DNA of 6,127 bases from an uncultured Clostridia bacterium (GTDB taxonomy: Bacteria; Bacillota; Clostridia; Lachnospirales; Lachnospiraceae): the NCBI GenBank assembly GCA_946405675.1, contig CAMJIC010000152.1, positions 1 to 6,127 on the forward strand, in the 5' to 3' direction. Below are positions 5,908-6,127 of this stretch, piece by piece. The translations under genes were made by a program, and so were the position numbers. The notes under the pieces are model-generated. The model searched no databases. It saw only the letters and a program-made list of their open reading frames with translations, and was not told the origin of the DNA. The number at the start of each line of letters is the position of its first letter. The first letter of the stretch is position 1.

Positions 5908-6026
5908 ATCTTCTTCCATCCGGACTATACCGTTGGTACCGGAATCACACCGGTTCAGCTGCCTGTAAGAAACAGGCAGGTCGCGGACTATACCGCCAGT
6001 GGGGAATCTCACCCCGCCCTGAAGAC
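5908..6026 (-). promoter_or_regulatory. FMN riboswitch (RFN element) controlling ribU
   Basis: The minus strand carries the conserved RFN blocks in order: TCTTCAGGGCGGGGTGAGAT, TCCCCACTGGCGGTATAGTC, CGCGACCTGCC, a variable stem-loop (CTGCCTG/CAGGCAG), then CCGGTGTGATTCCGGTACC, AACGGTATAGTCCGGATGG and a closing AAGAAGAT. The outer P1 stem pairs 6021-6026 with 5908-5913. The aptamer binds FMN; bound FMN stabilises P1 and switches off downstream riboflavin genes. The 5' strand TCTTCAGGGC (6025-6016) can instead pair with the left arm of the terminator (5889-5881) with one bulged A, giving a clear antiterminator. Confidence 0.97.
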
Positions 6027-6061
6027 TAAAAAGTATTAAATTTGCCGGGTTTGCGGGCTTT

Positions 6062-6090
6062 ATTATGTTCCATGTCTCAGGCTATGTCTC
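6062..6090 (-). promoter_or_regulatory. Candidate promoter for the FMN riboswitch-ribU transcript
   Basis: On the minus strand GAGACA (6090-6085, 4 of 6 to TTGACA) and CATAAT (6067-6062, 5 of 6 to TATAAT) are separated by 17 nt. A start near 6055 would put the whole aptamer within the transcript. The -35 box lies in one copy of a 12-bp tandem repeat. A TATAAT at 6107-6102 is an alternative -10, but its -35 would fall past the window edge. Confidence 0.45.
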
Positions 6091-6095
6091 AGGCT
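6072..6095. repeat. Perfect 12-bp tandem duplication upstream of the FMN riboswitch
   Basis: ATGTCTCAGGCT occurs twice with no gap (6072-6083 and 6084-6095). On the minus strand each copy carries GAGACA, so the candidate -35 box is duplicated. It may be a replication-slippage duplication or a pair of regulator half-sites. Confidence 0.75.
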
Positions 6096-6127
6096 GAAGG
6101 CATTATAGAGTGAGGATTTCGTCCGCA

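Overview
The window looks like chromosomal DNA of a low-to-mid GC Bacillota (Firmicutes), most plausibly a Clostridia/Lachnospiraceae-type gut anaerobe. The basis is inference from gene content: an HD-domain CCA-adding enzyme, a one-domain cold-shock protein, a RibU-type ECF substrate-binding protein behind an FMN riboswitch, a TPR lipoprotein, strong AGGAGG-like ribosome binding sites and sigma-A type promoters. There are no phage, IS, CRISPR, tRNA or rRNA genes.

Layout from left to right. (1) 1-1481, minus: most of an MBOAT-family membrane O-acyltransferase, running off the left edge. (2) 1475-2899, minus: cca, the tRNA nucleotidyltransferase. Its stop overlaps the MBOAT start by 7 nt, so the two form a translationally linked pair transcribed leftward. 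(3) 2900-3266: a divergent intergenic region with a 21-bp imperfect tandem repeat at the cca ribosome binding site, a GC-rich cluster of three small palindromes, a 19-bp operator-like palindrome, a strong promoter for csp and a hairpin-plus-U-tract in the csp leader. (4) 3267-3464, plus: csp, a cold-shock protein. (5) 3520-3545: a strong hairpin lying between two convergent genes and probably terminating both. (6) 3568-4635, minus: a TPR-repeat lipoprotein with its own extended -10 promoter. (7) 4636-5087: about 450 bp with no gene, holding an inverted repeat, an 11-bp tandem direct repeat of Pho-box-like form, and a cluster of DnaA-box-like 9-mers. (8) 5088-5792, minus: ribU, with a leader at 5793-6026 holding a textbook FMN riboswitch and an intrinsic terminator, preceded by a candidate promoter that overlaps a perfect 12-bp tandem duplication.

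Most of the genes do not form one pathway; they are separate transcription units (cca-MBOAT, csp, TPR lipoprotein, ribU). The best-supported regulatory system is the ribU leader. The 5' strand of the aptamer can pair either with its own P1 partner or with the left arm of the terminator, which gives a readable FMN-off attenuation switch. Nothing here is convincingly a new multi-gene system. The most unexplained parts are the csp leader hairpin, the palindromes between cca and csp, and the repeat-rich gap between ribU and the lipoprotein gene.
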